NCBI RefSeq assembly: GCF_900105945.1
Contig: NZ_FNSO01000004.1
Span: forward strand, 3,224,001 to 3,288,000
From: Amycolatopsis tolypomycina
GTDB lineage: Bacteria > Actinomycetota > Actinomycetes > Mycobacteriales > Pseudonocardiaceae
Reading direction: 5' to 3'
Length of the DNA: 64,000 nucleotides
Shown: piece by piece, positions 44,259 through 53,757 of the stretch
How the letters are laid out: every line of letters starts with the position of its first letter
Position numbering within the stretch: position 1 is the stretch's first letter
Notes under the pieces: generated by a model
Seen by the model: only the letters and a program-made list of their open reading frames with translations
What the model was told of the DNA's origin: nothing
Databases searched by the model: none
Program-made: the position numbers and the translations under genes

Positions 44259-45338
44259 TCAGCGGGCGACGACCTCCGGGACGGCGTGGAGCTTGCCGTC
44301 CGCGCCGGCGAGGCAGGTGGCGTTGCCCTCCTTGGCCGCGACGAACTCCGTCAGGCAGTTGGCGATGGCCGCGTGGCCGGCGGCGTTGGGGTGGAACGAC
44401 TCCTGCAGCGCGTGCCCCGCGCGCTCGACGTGGCCGAGGTCGGCCAGCTGCAGCGTCAGCCGGGTGAACCACTCCGTCGCCGGGTTCGCGCCGCCGCTGC
44501 ACGCCTCGTGCTTGAGGCCCGCCTTGGCCAGGTCCAGGAACCGGGCGCCGGCCTGCTGGGCGGCCGCCTTGAGCCCCGAGGACAGCACGCCGATGCCGGT
44601 CTGGGCGATCCAGCGCAGGTCCTCGGTCCGGAACGGGCAGCCGTTGAGGGTGCGCAGGTCCTCGGGCAGGTCCGGGCCGATCGGGGCCGCGTAGGACTGC
44701 AGGATCAGCTGGTAGTCCGCGGGGACGTAACCCGCCTGCGCCAGCACCGCCTTCACGTCCGAGACCGCCTTCGCCACCTTCGGCACCATCGCGTCCACTT
44801 TGGACTGCCAGGTCTGCTTCAGCGCGGTGCTGCACGGCGGGCCGCCGGCGTTGAACCACGCCTTGAAGCACTCGTTGACCTGGTTGGAGAACTTCGGCTC
44901 GTCGTTCGCGCCGACCGCGATCACCACCGCCGCCACCCGGTGGTCCTTCACCAGCGCGGCCAGCTGCTGCGCCTGCGAACCCTCGGTCCACTGCTTGGCG
45001 TCGCCGAGCGCGACCTGCTCGGCGGGCGCGCCGGAGCAGCCGAAGTTGACGTGCGCGGTGACGCCCGGGACGGCGACCTTCTCGACGAACGCGTTGGGGG
45101 AGCGGTGGCACCAGTTGCCGCCCTGGCCGTTGGTGGCCGCGGTGTACTGGCCGGCGCCCTCGCCGGACACGGTGCTGTCACCCATCGCGACGACGGTGAG
45201 CGGGCCGGTGCCCGGCGGGCCCTGCCGCGGCTGCGGCTGCCCGGGTTTGCTTTCGGAGCCGAAAAAGACGAAGAAGCCGGCCAGCAAGGCCACGCACGCG
45301 AGGACGAGGGCTCCCCAGTACCACCGAAGACGTCGCAT
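44259..45338 (-). CDS. Membrane-anchored SGNH/GDSL hydrolase
   Basis: A 359-residue exported hydrolase. A signal anchor covers residues 7-27 (YWGALVLACVALLAGFFVFF). Block I is VVAMGDSTVSGEG with the nucleophile Ser, block II the Gly in NFGCSGAPAE, block III AVGANDEP with its Asn, and block V SFHPNAAGHAA with the catalytic His; the usual Asp before His is replaced. Several Cys suggest disulphides outside the cell. It probably hydrolyses an ester or lipid. Confidence 0.85.
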   Translation of the reverse strand: MRRLRWYWGALVLACVALLAGFFVFFGSESKPGQPQPRQGPPGTGPLTVVAMGDSTVSGEGAGQYTAATNGQGGNWCHRSPNAFVEKVAVPGVTAHVNFGCSGAPAEQVALGDAKQWTEGSQAQQLAALVKDHRVAAVVIAVGANDEPKFSNQVNECFKAWFNAGGPPCSTALKQTWQSKVDAMVPKVAKAVSDVKAVLAQAGYVPADYQLILQSYAAPIGPDLPEDLRTLNGCPFRTEDLRWIAQTGIGVLSSGLKAAAQQAGARFLDLAKAGLKHEACSGGANPATEWFTRLTLQLADLGHVERAGHALQESFHPNAAGHAAIANCLTEFVAAKEGNATCLAGADGKLHAVPEVVAR

Positions 45339-45381
45339 CGCCGTCGATTCTACGGATCGCCCCGGCGGCGGACACGGTGCG

Positions 45382-46014
45382 TCACCGCAGCCAGGTCCGC
45401 GCCAGCCGGACGAGCGACCGCGCCAGGGTCGCCCGGTCGAGCTCCCGGTCCCGGAGCCAGTGCCGGACCTGCTCGGCCGACAGTGCCGCGAGCAGCACGT
45501 CCGCGGCGATCTCGGCGTCGGCCGCGCCGCCGGCGTCGAGCAGGTGCCGGCAGTGCTGCCGCCACAGCGCGTGCGCGCCGGTCCGGAACCGCGCCCCGGT
45601 CGTGGCGGTCTCCGACAGCAGCACGAGATCCAGCTGCCGGTCCAGCAGGTCCAGGTAGGCCTCGACGAACGCGCCGAGGCGGTCCGCGGGGTCCGCGCCG
45701 GGGCCCAGCGGCGGCGGGCCGGAGAGGATCCGCTCCTGGAGTTCGCGTTCGCGCTGGTCGAGCAGGGCCATGGCGAGGCCGCCCTTGTCGCCGAAGCGGC
45801 GGTAGAGCGTGCCTTTGCCGACCCCGGCGGCGCCCGCGACGTCGTCCATGGTCACCGCGTCGACACCGCGTTCGGCGAACAGCTGCTCGGCGGCCGCCAG
45901 GACGCGGATCCGGTTGCGGGCCGCGTCCGCCCGCTCGCGGACGGGCGCGCCGAGGAGCGGCAGCTCGGCCGGCGTTGACGAAACGGACTGCGGTCCGCTA
46001 CGGTTCGAGGACAT
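45382..46014 (-). CDS. TetR-family transcriptional repressor
   Basis: A 210-residue regulator. The HTH spans about residues 33-80 (VLAAAEQLFAERGVDAVTMDDVA, then GVGKGTLYRRFGDKGGL). The ligand domain follows. It is divergent from the FMN reductase gene, with a CGGACT-ct-AGTCCG dyad in the gap and a degenerate second copy inside its own first codons, the classic self-regulating arrangement. Confidence 0.9.
   Translation of the reverse strand: MSSNRSGPQSVSSTPAELPLLGAPVRERADAARNRIRVLAAAEQLFAERGVDAVTMDDVAGAAGVGKGTLYRRFGDKGGLAMALLDQRERELQERILSGPPPLGPGADPADRLGAFVEAYLDLLDRQLDLVLLSETATTGARFRTGAHALWRQHCRHLLDAGGAADAEIAADVLLAALSAEQVRHWLRDRELDRATLARSLVRLARTWLR
45984..45997. promoter_or_regulatory. Second TetR half-perfect operator
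   Basis: CGGACTGCGGTCCG is a one-mismatch version of the dyad at 46018-46031, 34 bp away centre to centre (about three helical turns), inside the start of the TetR coding region. Confidence 0.4.
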
Positions 46015-46017
46015 AAG

Positions 46018-46031
46018 CGGACTCTAGTCCG
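46018..46031. promoter_or_regulatory. TetR operator candidate CGGACT-ct-AGTCCG
   Basis: A perfect 6-bp dyad with a 2-nt centre lies four bases from the TetR start codon and 45 nt before the reductase. The position suits repression of both genes. Confidence 0.55.
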
Positions 46032-46076
46032 ATTCTTCGCCCGGCGAAAGCCGGCACCCCTTCGAGGAGCAGGGCC

Positions 46077-46706
46077 ATGCCCGATCTGCTGCACATTTCC
46101 GCGTCCCCCCGCGGCGAAGCGTCCGAGTCGCTGCAGCTGGCAGCTACTTTCCTGGACACCTACCGCAGCCTGCACCCGGCCGCCGACATCGACGAATGGG
46201 ACCTCTGGGACGGCTCGCTCCCGGAATTCGGCCCGGCCGCGGCCCGCGCCAAGATGACCGTCTTCGGCGGCGGCACCCCGCAGGGCGAAGAGGCCGAAGC
46301 GTGGGCCGCGGCGCAGGCGGCGTTCGCGCGGTTCGACGCCGCCGACCGGATCCTGTTCAGCGTGCCGATGTGGAACTCCGGCGTGCCGTACGTGCTCAAG
46401 CAGTTCGTCGACGTCGTGTCCCAGCCCGGCTGGATCTTCGGCGTCGACCCCGCCACCGGCTACCGGCACCTCCTGGCAGGCCGCGGCAAGCGCGCCGCGG
46501 TCATCTACACGAGCGCGGTGTGGGCACCCGGCCTCGGTCCCGAGTTCGGCGCGGACTTCCAGGCGCCGTTCTTCACCGGCTGGCTCAACTGGACCGGCAT
46601 CGACGACGTCACCGAGATCCGGTTCCACCCCACCCTCACCGGCGACGCCGGCGAACTCGGCCGGATCGCCCGCGAAGCCGCCCGCGACGCCGCCAAGACC
46701 TTCTGA
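46077..46706 (+). CDS. FMN-dependent NAD(P)H:quinone/azo reductase (AzoR-like)
   Basis: A 209-residue flavodoxin-fold reductase. HISASPRGEASES near the N-terminus binds the FMN phosphate, and VPMWNSGVPYVLKQFVDVVSQPGWIF holds the isoalloxazine ring region. It reduces quinones, azo dyes or nitroaromatics with two electrons. ATG 46077 is preceded by GAGGAGCAGGG. It is divergent from, and probably repressed by, the TetR protein. Confidence 0.88.
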   Translation: MPDLLHISASPRGEASESLQLAATFLDTYRSLHPAADIDEWDLWDGSLPEFGPAAARAKMTVFGGGTPQGEEAEAWAAAQAAFARFDAADRILFSVPMWNSGVPYVLKQFVDVVSQPGWIFGVDPATGYRHLLAGRGKRAAVIYTSAVWAPGLGPEFGADFQAPFFTGWLNWTGIDDVTEIRFHPTLTGDAGELGRIAREAARDAAKTF

Positions 46707-46724
46707 AGGGAATCGGGTGAGCGG

Positions 46725-47627
46725 TCAGCCCGCCTGGGTCAGGTCCGTGGCCGCCGCCAGCTCGGCCGCGAGCTCCGCGATCGCCGGCACCGCCGGGTTG
46801 TCGTTGCCGGGCCGCCACACCAGCTCCGTCCGGGCGACGTCGCCGTCCAGGGGCACGAACGCGACGCCGGTGCGGCGCAGGCTGTGCGACGAGCGGGTCA
46901 GCCGGGTCACGCCGACGCCCGCCGCGACCAGCCCGAGCAGGCCCTGCACGGTGGCTGCCCGCTGCACCACCCGCGGCGTGAAGCCCGCGGCGGCGAAGTC
47001 GGCGTCGTAGCTGCGGTGCCACGGTTCCCAGCCGGCACGCGGGGTCAGCACCCACGGCTCGCCGGCGAGGTCGGCCAGCTTCAGCGACGGCCGCCCGGCC
47101 AGCGGGTGCTCCGCGGGCAGCACCGCGCACACCGGCTCGGTCAGCAGCGTCCGCGACACCAGCCCGGCCACCAGCGGCGGCCGGGTGAACGCCAGGTCGA
47201 ACCGGTCCTCGCGCAGGCCGTCGACGAGCTCGGCGATCGACGCCTCCGCCGTCGTCACCGCCAGCTCGGGAAACCGCTCCCGCACCGCGCGGACCACCGG
47301 CGGCAGCAGGTAGTTCGCCGTCGTGGCCAGGAAAACCAGCCGGACCTCGCCGAGCTCGCCGCGCGCCGCCCGCCCGAGCGTCGCGACGGCTTCGTCGGCG
47401 CGGGCCAGCACGGCACGGGCCTCGGGCAGGAAGAGCCGGCCGACGGCGGTGAGCCGGGCCCCGCGCGCGTCGCGGTCGAACAGCCGCACGCCGAGTCCCC
47501 GTTCGAGCACGGTGATCTGCTGGGACAGCGACTGCTGCGCCAGGTGCAGCCCGGCGGCGGCGCGGGTGAAGCTGGTCGCCTCGGCGACGGCGACGAAGGA
47601 GCGGAGCTGCCGCAACTCGGGAGTCAC
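46725..47627 (-). CDS. LysR-family transcriptional regulator
   Basis: A 300-residue LTTR. The HTH covers residues 2-60 (ELRQLRSFVAVAEATSFTRAA, then LAQQSLSQQITVLERGLGV). The effector domain runs from about residue 88. GTG 47627 is the usual LTTR start distance from the helix. It is divergent from the SDR gene at 47727 across 99 nt, so it likely controls that reductase. Confidence 0.9.
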   Translation of the reverse strand: MTPELRQLRSFVAVAEATSFTRAAAGLHLAQQSLSQQITVLERGLGVRLFDRDARGARLTAVGRLFLPEARAVLARADEAVATLGRAARGELGEVRLVFLATTANYLLPPVVRAVRERFPELAVTTAEASIAELVDGLREDRFDLAFTRPPLVAGLVSRTLLTEPVCAVLPAEHPLAGRPSLKLADLAGEPWVLTPRAGWEPWHRSYDADFAAAGFTPRVVQRAATVQGLLGLVAAGVGVTRLTRSSHSLRRTGVAFVPLDGDVARTELVWRPGNDNPAVPAIAELAAELAAATDLTQAG

Positions 47628-47726
47628 AGGCTCAGACTGTAGCCGCGGCAGGACATCGGTGTTGGCGGCCCGGTCGTGATCCACTCCACGATGGGAAGGG
47701 AGGAAACCACTGGGAGGACACGGAAG

Positions 47727-48566
47727 ATGACGAACACCGACGGCCGCGTCTGGCTGATCACCGGCTGCTCCGCCGGCTTCGGCCGGGAGATCGCGCTGGC
47801 CGCACTCGCCGCGGGTGACCGCGTGCTGGCCACCGCCCGCCGCCCGGAAACCCTGGCGGACCTGCAGGAACGCGGCGGCGACCGGCTTCGCACCGCGGCG
47901 CTGGACGTCACCGACGCCGGGCAGGTCGACACGGCGGTCAAGGCCGCGCTCGAGGCGTTCGGCCGGATCGACGTCGTGGTCAACAACGCCGGCAGCGGCT
48001 CGGTCGGCGCGGTCGAAGAACTCACCATGGACGAGCTGCGCGCGCTGCTGGAGGTCATGTTCTTCGGCGCGGTCGCGGTCACCAAGGCGGTGCTGCCGCA
48101 CCTGCGCGCGCAGGGCAGCGGCACGGTCGTGCAGATCAGCTCGATGGGCGGGCAGCTGTCCCCGCCCGGCTACGGCGCCTACTGCGCGGCGAAGTTCGCG
48201 CTGGAAGGCATATCCGAGGCACTGGCCGCGGAGGTGGCGCCGTTCGGGGTGCGGGTGCTGATCGTCGAGCCGGGCGCGTTCCGCACCGAGTTCGGCGGCG
48301 GCCGCATGCACCGCTCCCGCACGATCGACGCGTACGCGGCCTCGACCGGCGCCACGCGAGCGGCGGTCGACACCATGGACGGCACCCAGCCCGGCGACCC
48401 GGCCAAGGCCGCCGCGGCGATCGTCCGCGCGGTGCGCAGCGACGACGCCCCGCTGCGCCTCGCACTGGGCGCGGACGCCGTCGACGCGATCCGCGCCCAC
48501 CACCAGGCCGTCGCGGCGGACCTCGCCGCCTGGGAGGAGGTCAGCCGGGCCACCGCGCTGGACTAG
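47727..48566 (+). CDS. Short-chain dehydrogenase/reductase
   Basis: A 279-residue SDR. The cofactor motif is TGCSAGFGREIA (residues 13-24), with ATARRPETL favouring NADP. VVNNAGSGSVG, the catalytic Ser in QISSMGG and YGAYCAAKFALEG complete the active site. The C-terminus is typical of 'oxidoreductase, SDR family' proteins found beside LysR genes. The substrate is unknown. Confidence 0.88.
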   Translation: MTNTDGRVWLITGCSAGFGREIALAALAAGDRVLATARRPETLADLQERGGDRLRTAALDVTDAGQVDTAVKAALEAFGRIDVVVNNAGSGSVGAVEELTMDELRALLEVMFFGAVAVTKAVLPHLRAQGSGTVVQISSMGGQLSPPGYGAYCAAKFALEGISEALAAEVAPFGVRVLIVEPGAFRTEFGGGRMHRSRTIDAYAASTGATRAAVDTMDGTQPGDPAKAAAAIVRAVRSDDAPLRLALGADAVDAIRAHHQAVAADLAAWEEVSRATALD

Positions 48567-48982
48567 GACCGGGCGAGCACCGCGGGACCCGTGCCAGCGC
48601 CTTGGCGGTGCCGGCGGGGAGCCGAGGTCACCGTCGTGGGACGGGCGCCCGGGCTGCGGCCCGGCACGCAGGCCGCTCGGCCGGCCCGCGGCCGCTGAGG
48701 GACCCCACTGGGCCCGCTCCGCGGCAAGCCGTAGGACGCCCGGCCAGTGCGGCGTCAGCGGACCGGCGTCGGCAAGCGCGATGCGCCGCGAATCGACCGA
48801 CCGGTGGTCGCACAGCCGGGTGGGGCTGATCGGCGACGCGGCGTACTGCTCGTCGCCGATGTCCGGCGGCGGCACCGGGCCGGCCCTGGTCGGCGCCTCC
48901 CTGCCGGCCGGCGAACTCGCCGCCGCCGGGTGCGGCAGCGGGGTTCGTACGTCGACGGCCCCTCGGCCAGGGCTCCCCGCGC
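48567..48982. other. 416-nt gap holding only the monooxygenase remnant
   Basis: Apart from the fragment at 48781-48945 I see no supported gene. The GC-rich stretch 48600-48780 has open frames on both strands without recognisable motifs. Confidence 0.55.
48781..48945 (+). pseudogene. Remnant of a FAD-dependent monooxygenase
   Basis: The frame reads DRWSHSRVGLIGDAAYC, then SPMSGGGTGPALVGASL and AGELAAAG. This is the conserved GD-motif and ribityl-binding block of UbiH/PHBH-type FAD monooxygenases. Neither the N-terminal GxGxxG nor the rest of the domain can be found nearby, and the frame soon loses family character. It is probably a decayed or deleted gene. Confidence 0.65.
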
Positions 48983-49651
48983 TCAGTCCAGCAGCGCGGT
49001 GAGCACCCCGTCGAGCAGGCGGACGCGGCGGTCGGCGATGCGGTGGACCTCGTCGTCGTGGGTGGCCACGATCACGGCCGCCCCCTCCGAGGCGCACTGG
49101 CGCAACAGGCGCAGGACCCGGGGCGTCGAACCGGCGTCCAGGTGCGCCGTCGGCTCGTCGGTGAGCAGGACCCGCGGGCGCCCCGCCACCGCGCGGGCCA
49201 GTGCCACCCGCTGCTGCTGCCCGAACGACACCTCCAGGGGGTAGCGGTCGCCCAGCTCGCCGATGCCCAGCTCGTCGAGCAGGCCCGTGACCCGCTCGGC
49301 GATCGCCGACGGCGCCGGGCGGGGGACGTCCGACCGCAGCCGCAGCGGCAACGCCACGTTCTCGGCGATCGTCAGCTCGTTGGCCAGCCCGAGCGCCTGC
49401 GGCAGCACCGCGCACGTGTGCCACGGCGGCGCGCCGCTGATCGGGACGCCGTCCAGCAGCACGCGGCCGGAGTCGGGGGAGTCGAACCCGCACAGCAGGG
49501 CCAGCAGCGCGCTCTTGCCCGACCCCGACCGGCCCGAGACCGTCACCAGCTCGCCCGCGCCGACCCGCAGCTCCAGCCCGCGCAGCACCTCGATGTCGCC
49601 GCTCGGGTGGGCGAAACTGCGGCGCAGCCCGACCGCTTCCACGAGTGTCAT
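48983..49651 (-). CDS. ABC transporter ATP-binding protein (MacB/LolD-like)
   Basis: A 222-residue ATPase. Walker A is SGRSGSGKSALL, the Q-loop is in AVLPQAL, the signature region is VSFGQQQRVALARAVA (SFGQQ, a variant of LSGGQ) and Walker B is VLLTDEPTAHLD. The start overlaps the end of the upstream ATPase gene by four bases. Together with it and the FtsX-type permease it forms one export or envelope-remodelling system. Confidence 0.9.
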   Translation of the reverse strand: MTLVEAVGLRRSFAHPSGDIEVLRGLELRVGAGELVTVSGRSGSGKSALLALLCGFDSPDSGRVLLDGVPISGAPPWHTCAVLPQALGLANELTIAENVALPLRLRSDVPRPAPSAIAERVTGLLDELGIGELGDRYPLEVSFGQQQRVALARAVAGRPRVLLTDEPTAHLDAGSTPRVLRLLRQCASEGAAVIVATHDDEVHRIADRRVRLLDGVLTALLD

Positions 49652-50340
49652 GCCGGCAGCTCCCGTTCTTCGACGCCCTCGAGCGCGCCCTTGTGCAGCC
49701 GGGCCACCCGCGAGCCGAGGTCGATGAGGCGTTCGTCGTGCGAGGCGGCCAGTACCGCGAAGTCCTGGTCCACCAGGTACCGCAGGGTGTCCAGCACCAG
49801 GTCGGCCGACGCCTCGTCCAGCTGGGACGTCGGCTCGTCGGCGAGGATCACCGTCGAACGCGCGGCCAGCACGCACCCGAACGCCAGCCGCTGCTGCTGG
49901 CCACCCGAGAGCGCGGTGATCTTCCAGCCGCCGGTGCCGTGCAGGCCCAGCTGCCCGAGGATGTCCTCGGCGTTGCACTCGGTGCCTGCCGCCTCGGCCG
50001 CGGCGTGCAGGTTCTCCGCCACGGTCAGGTAGCCCAGCAGGTTGTCCGCCGGGTTCTGGAACACCAGCCCCAGGTGGTGGCGCCGCAACGCCCGCCGCTC
50101 GCGGTGCTTGAGCTTGCGGACGTCGGCGCCCTGGAACGTCAGCGTGCCGCGCGCGGGCTGCTCGAACAGCCCCAGCACCCGCAGCAGCGTCGACTTCCCC
50201 GACCCGGACGGCCCGGCGAGCACGGTCATCCCGCGCGCCGGCACGTCGAGGCTGACGTCGTCGACACCGGTGACGACCCCGGCGGGTGTCTGGTAGTCGA
50301 CGCCGATGCCGCGCAGGGAAAAGATGGGCTTCTCAGGCAC
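49648..50340 (-). CDS. ABC transporter ATP-binding protein (MacB/LolD-like)
   Basis: A 230-residue ATPase. Walker A is AGPSGSGKSTLL, the Q-loop is LVFQNPADN, the signature is ALSGGQQQRLA and Walker B is TVILADEPTSQLD. It overlaps the permease gene by eight bases and the second ATPase gene by four. A pair of non-identical ATPases with a single fused permease suggests an asymmetric transporter. Confidence 0.9.
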   Translation of the reverse strand: MPEKPIFSLRGIGVDYQTPAGVVTGVDDVSLDVPARGMTVLAGPSGSGKSTLLRVLGLFEQPARGTLTFQGADVRKLKHRERRALRRHHLGLVFQNPADNLLGYLTVAENLHAAAEAAGTECNAEDILGQLGLHGTGGWKITALSGGQQQRLAFGCVLAARSTVILADEPTSQLDEASADLVLDTLRYLVDQDFAVLAASHDERLIDLGSRVARLHKGALEGVEERELPA

Positions 50341-52951
50341 GGATCAGCTCCGCGGTCCGGGCGGTGCGCACCGAGCGCACCGCGATCCAGCCGGCGAGGG
50401 CGACCACCGCCACGCCGATCACGACGACGGTCAGCACGAACGGCAGCGGATCGGGCAGCTCCGACCGCGGCGCGAGGAACGTCGCCGGGTCGAACCGGGG
50501 CACCGACAGGCCCGCCACCGAAACCCCGCACACGACCCCGACGACGATCGCCAGCCCGCTCAGCGCGCCCAGCTCCATCAGGTGACTGGCCAGCAGCGTC
50601 CGCGGCCGCATGCCCATCCGCAGCACCAGCGCCCCGGCCAGGGCGTTCTGCCGCCGCCGGACCTCCACCGCCACCAGCAGCGCCAGCACCGCCACCACAC
50701 CGAGCACCGCGCCCAGCAGCGCCACGAACGAGAACGTCCACGACACCACGAAGAACGGCAGACCGTCCAAAGCGGACTCCCGGCTGACCCGGTTCGGGAT
50801 GAACACCCCCGCCGCCCGCAACGCCGCGGTCGCCTCCGCCATCGGCGCCGTCGTCAGCACGCTCCACTTCGGAACGCCGTCCAGCTGCGCGTGGCTGAAG
50901 AGCGTGCGCGAGACGACGTAGCCGGGGGAGGTGCCGATCATCGGGAACACCGGCAGGTCGCCCGCGACGACGGCGTCCGGCAGGCCGTCGGGCAGCTTCG
51001 CGTCCTGCTTGGCCGTGTGCCCGACGCGGATCACCGGCGTGCCGCGCGGGTCCGGCCGCGAGATCTGCTCGAGCAGCCCGGCCAGGTCGTCGCCGGGGAT
51101 GCGGTCCGTCGCGGCCCCGCGGGCGAACGTCGCCGGGTCGACCACCAGCACCACGCTGCCGGTCCCGGTCAGCTCGCCGACCACCGTGCTGTTCCCCGCC
51201 AGCGACGCGGGCATCGCGACCTTGCCCATGCCGATCGGGCTGTCGGTGTCGAGGCGGGCGTTGCTGCCGACGAAGATCGCCGACTTGGTCTCGAGGGCGG
51301 CCTCCTGGCCGCGGGCGATGCCGATGCCGGTGGCCAGCGTGCCGATGGCGAGGGTGCCGATGACGAGCACCCCGGTCACCGGGGCACGGGCGCCGGCCAG
51401 CCGCCGGATCGCCAGCTGCAGCGCCGGGCGCGACCAGAACCGGGCCCGGTGCGAGGCGTGCAACGCCAGCCACGCCAGCCGCGCGGTCAGCAGGCCCACG
51501 GTCAGCACCACGAACACCGGGTAGGTCAGCGCCAGCGGATCCACCTGCGGCAGCGGATTGCCCAGCCGCGACGCCGTGCCGTAGCGCGCCAGCCGCGTCC
51601 AGCCCAGCCACGCCATGCCCGCCGTCGCCAGCTCCCACGGGAAGAACGCCAGCCACCGCACCCGCCTGCCGCCGCGGCGCACCCGGCCCAGCTCGAACTC
51701 CCGGTGCACCCGCACCGCGACGACCAGCGCCAGCAGCACCAGCGACACGACGAGCGTCCCGGCGGCGGCCCCGGCGGCCTGCAGCTCGGCCGCCGGGTCC
51801 GGCGCGCCGGGCGGGCCGTACACGCCGAGCAGCAGCCGTGCCGCGGCCGCGCCGGCCGCCCCGCCGAGCAGGATCGGCAGGCCCAGCTCCGCGACGGCGA
51901 GCCCGCCGAGCGCCGCCGGGCCGCTGCCGCGCGCGGACAGCAGCCGCAGCTGCGCGTGCCGCCGCTGGTACCACTGCAGGGCCACGGTGCCGAGGCCGGC
52001 GCAGCCGACCAGGACGCTGATCAGCGCCAGCGGGAGGATCGAGACGAACACGTTGTCCCGCGCCTGGCGGGCGATCTGCACCGAGCGCTCGAACGTCGGG
52101 ACGTCGGCGGCGATCAGCGAGCCGAGGCCCTGCGCGGTCAGGTCCGCGCGGACGTCGGCGACGAGGTCCTTCGAGCGCTGCAGCAGGTCCTCGGCCGCGC
52201 TCAGCGTCGTCGGCGCCGGCTCGTAGAAGGAGACCTGGAAGTACTGCAGCGTCGGCAGGCCGATGGCCTTGACCGTGTCGTCGAAGGTCTTGCGGTCGGT
52301 GGCGAAGACGATCGAGTCGATCGGGTCGTTGGCCAGCCGGTCGACGACCGCCCCGGACTGCTGGGAGCACCACCACCGCGGCGGCGGGTCGAGCAGGTCG
52401 CGGTAGATGCCGGTGACCTGCGGCAGCGGCACGCCCTGCAGGCTCGGTCTCGTGCCGATGCCGATGTGCTCGGCGTCGGCCACCACGTTGCCCAGCCACA
52501 GCCCCGGCGCCCGCGTGCCCTGCTGCAGCGTCAGGTTGTCCAGGCCGGCCTGGTCGCGGTAGCCGAGGCGGATCTTGTAGTGCGGGTCGCCGTTGAACTC
52601 GGTGCCCGGCAGCACGGTGGTGAACTGGCCGACGACGGGGGCGCCGAACCCGTGGGCGGCCGCGTGCCGCTGGATCGCGCCGGTCACCGCCGGGACGTCC
52701 TTGACCGGCATGTTGCCCTTGCCGAACGCCGGGCCGTAGCTGTCCGGGCAGGTGACGCCCGTCTGGTACTGCACCGTCGCGCCGCCGGCCGCGGACGCCT
52801 GCAGCACCGCGGCCGTGCCGAGGAAACACGCCAGCAGGGCGGTCACGGCCGCCACGACCAGCGTCAGCGGGCTGGAGAGGGCGGCCTTCGGGGCCGCTCG
52901 CCACGGCTTGGTCACTCTGCGTCGTCCATTCTTCCCCCACATCACCCGCAT
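50333..52951 (-). CDS. FtsX-like ABC transporter permease, large
   Basis: An 872-residue permease. An N-terminal helix (about residues 28-50) precedes a large extracytoplasmic region, then clusters of helices near residues 300-470 and 530-560, and a second extracytoplasmic region before the last FtsX-like helices near 740-865. It appears to be a fusion of two FtsX/MacB-type units. It probably extracts lipids or peptides rather than moving small solutes. Starts at 52951 or 52942 are possible. Confidence 0.85.
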   Translation of the reverse strand: MRVMWGKNGRRRVTKPWRAAPKAALSSPLTLVVAAVTALLACFLGTAAVLQASAAGGATVQYQTGVTCPDSYGPAFGKGNMPVKDVPAVTGAIQRHAAAHGFGAPVVGQFTTVLPGTEFNGDPHYKIRLGYRDQAGLDNLTLQQGTRAPGLWLGNVVADAEHIGIGTRPSLQGVPLPQVTGIYRDLLDPPPRWWCSQQSGAVVDRLANDPIDSIVFATDRKTFDDTVKAIGLPTLQYFQVSFYEPAPTTLSAAEDLLQRSKDLVADVRADLTAQGLGSLIAADVPTFERSVQIARQARDNVFVSILPLALISVLVGCAGLGTVALQWYQRRHAQLRLLSARGSGPAALGGLAVAELGLPILLGGAAGAAAARLLLGVYGPPGAPDPAAELQAAGAAAGTLVVSLVLLALVVAVRVHREFELGRVRRGGRRVRWLAFFPWELATAGMAWLGWTRLARYGTASRLGNPLPQVDPLALTYPVFVVLTVGLLTARLAWLALHASHRARFWSRPALQLAIRRLAGARAPVTGVLVIGTLAIGTLATGIGIARGQEAALETKSAIFVGSNARLDTDSPIGMGKVAMPASLAGNSTVVGELTGTGSVVLVVDPATFARGAATDRIPGDDLAGLLEQISRPDPRGTPVIRVGHTAKQDAKLPDGLPDAVVAGDLPVFPMIGTSPGYVVSRTLFSHAQLDGVPKWSVLTTAPMAEATAALRAAGVFIPNRVSRESALDGLPFFVVSWTFSFVALLGAVLGVVAVLALLVAVEVRRRQNALAGALVLRMGMRPRTLLASHLMELGALSGLAIVVGVVCGVSVAGLSVPRFDPATFLAPRSELPDPLPFVLTVVVIGVAVVALAGWIAVRSVRTARTAELIRA

Positions 52952-53167
52952 GGCCGCACGCTACCGGCGTCCCGGCCGCCTTGGAACGTTTTTGGCACGA
53001 TCGTTGTGCGCACAGTCGATCTTGCCCACCGGTCGGGAACGCCCACAGGGCAAGGAAAAGGGCTGGGACGTTCGGCCGCAGCCGGTTGGGCAACACGGAG
53101 GTTGGCCGGGCCGCCGCGGACCGCAAGACTTCCGGGGAAGATCGTCCGCCCGCGAGGAGGAAACCCG

Positions 53168-53701
53168 ATGCCTCACATCCCGCTCGACCCGCAGCTGCCC
53201 GGGATCCGGTCGCTGATGGCCTTCCGGCCGGAGACCGCCGTCCCGCTCAACCACTTGGCGCAGACCCTGCTGCGCGGCCCGAGCAGCCTGACCGTCGGCG
53301 AGCGCGAACTGATCGCGGCGGTGGTCTCGAACGGCAACGAGTGCCGCTTCTGCCACGGCAGCCACGCCGCCGCCGCGGCCGAGACCCTCGACGGCGGCCG
53401 CGCGGTGGTCGACGCGGCCTGCGCCGGCGTCGACGACGCCCCGGTGGGGGAGAAGCTCAAGGCCCTGCTGCGGATCGCCCTCGCCACGCGCGAAACCGGC
53501 CGCGCCGTCACGCCGGAGCTGATCGCGGCGGCCCGCGCGGAAGGCGCGACCGACGTCGAACTGCACGACACGGTCCTGATCGCCGCGGCGTTCTGCATGT
53601 TCAACCGGTACGTCGACGGCCTCGCCACGGTGGCCCCCGACGACCAGGCGGTCTACGACCAGATCGGGAAGGTGCTGGCCGCCGAGGGCTACGGCCGCTA
53701 G
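53168..53701 (+). CDS. AhpD-like carboxymuconolactone decarboxylase-family protein
   Basis: A 177-residue helical protein. The active-site motif ECRFCHGSH (about residues 58-66) carries the CxxC pair and His of peroxidase-related AhpD proteins, which reduce peroxides using the dithiol. GAGGAGG stands eight bases before ATG 53168. It is divergent from the ABC permease. The reductant partner is not encoded nearby. Confidence 0.86.
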   Translation: MPHIPLDPQLPGIRSLMAFRPETAVPLNHLAQTLLRGPSSLTVGERELIAAVVSNGNECRFCHGSHAAAAAETLDGGRAVVDAACAGVDDAPVGEKLKALLRIALATRETGRAVTPELIAAARAEGATDVELHDTVLIAAAFCMFNRYVDGLATVAPDDQAVYDQIGKVLAAEGYGR

Positions 53702-53757
53702 GACCGGGTTCCGGCGTCGGCTACGCTCCCGCCCGGATCATTGAGGGGGGAGCTTCG

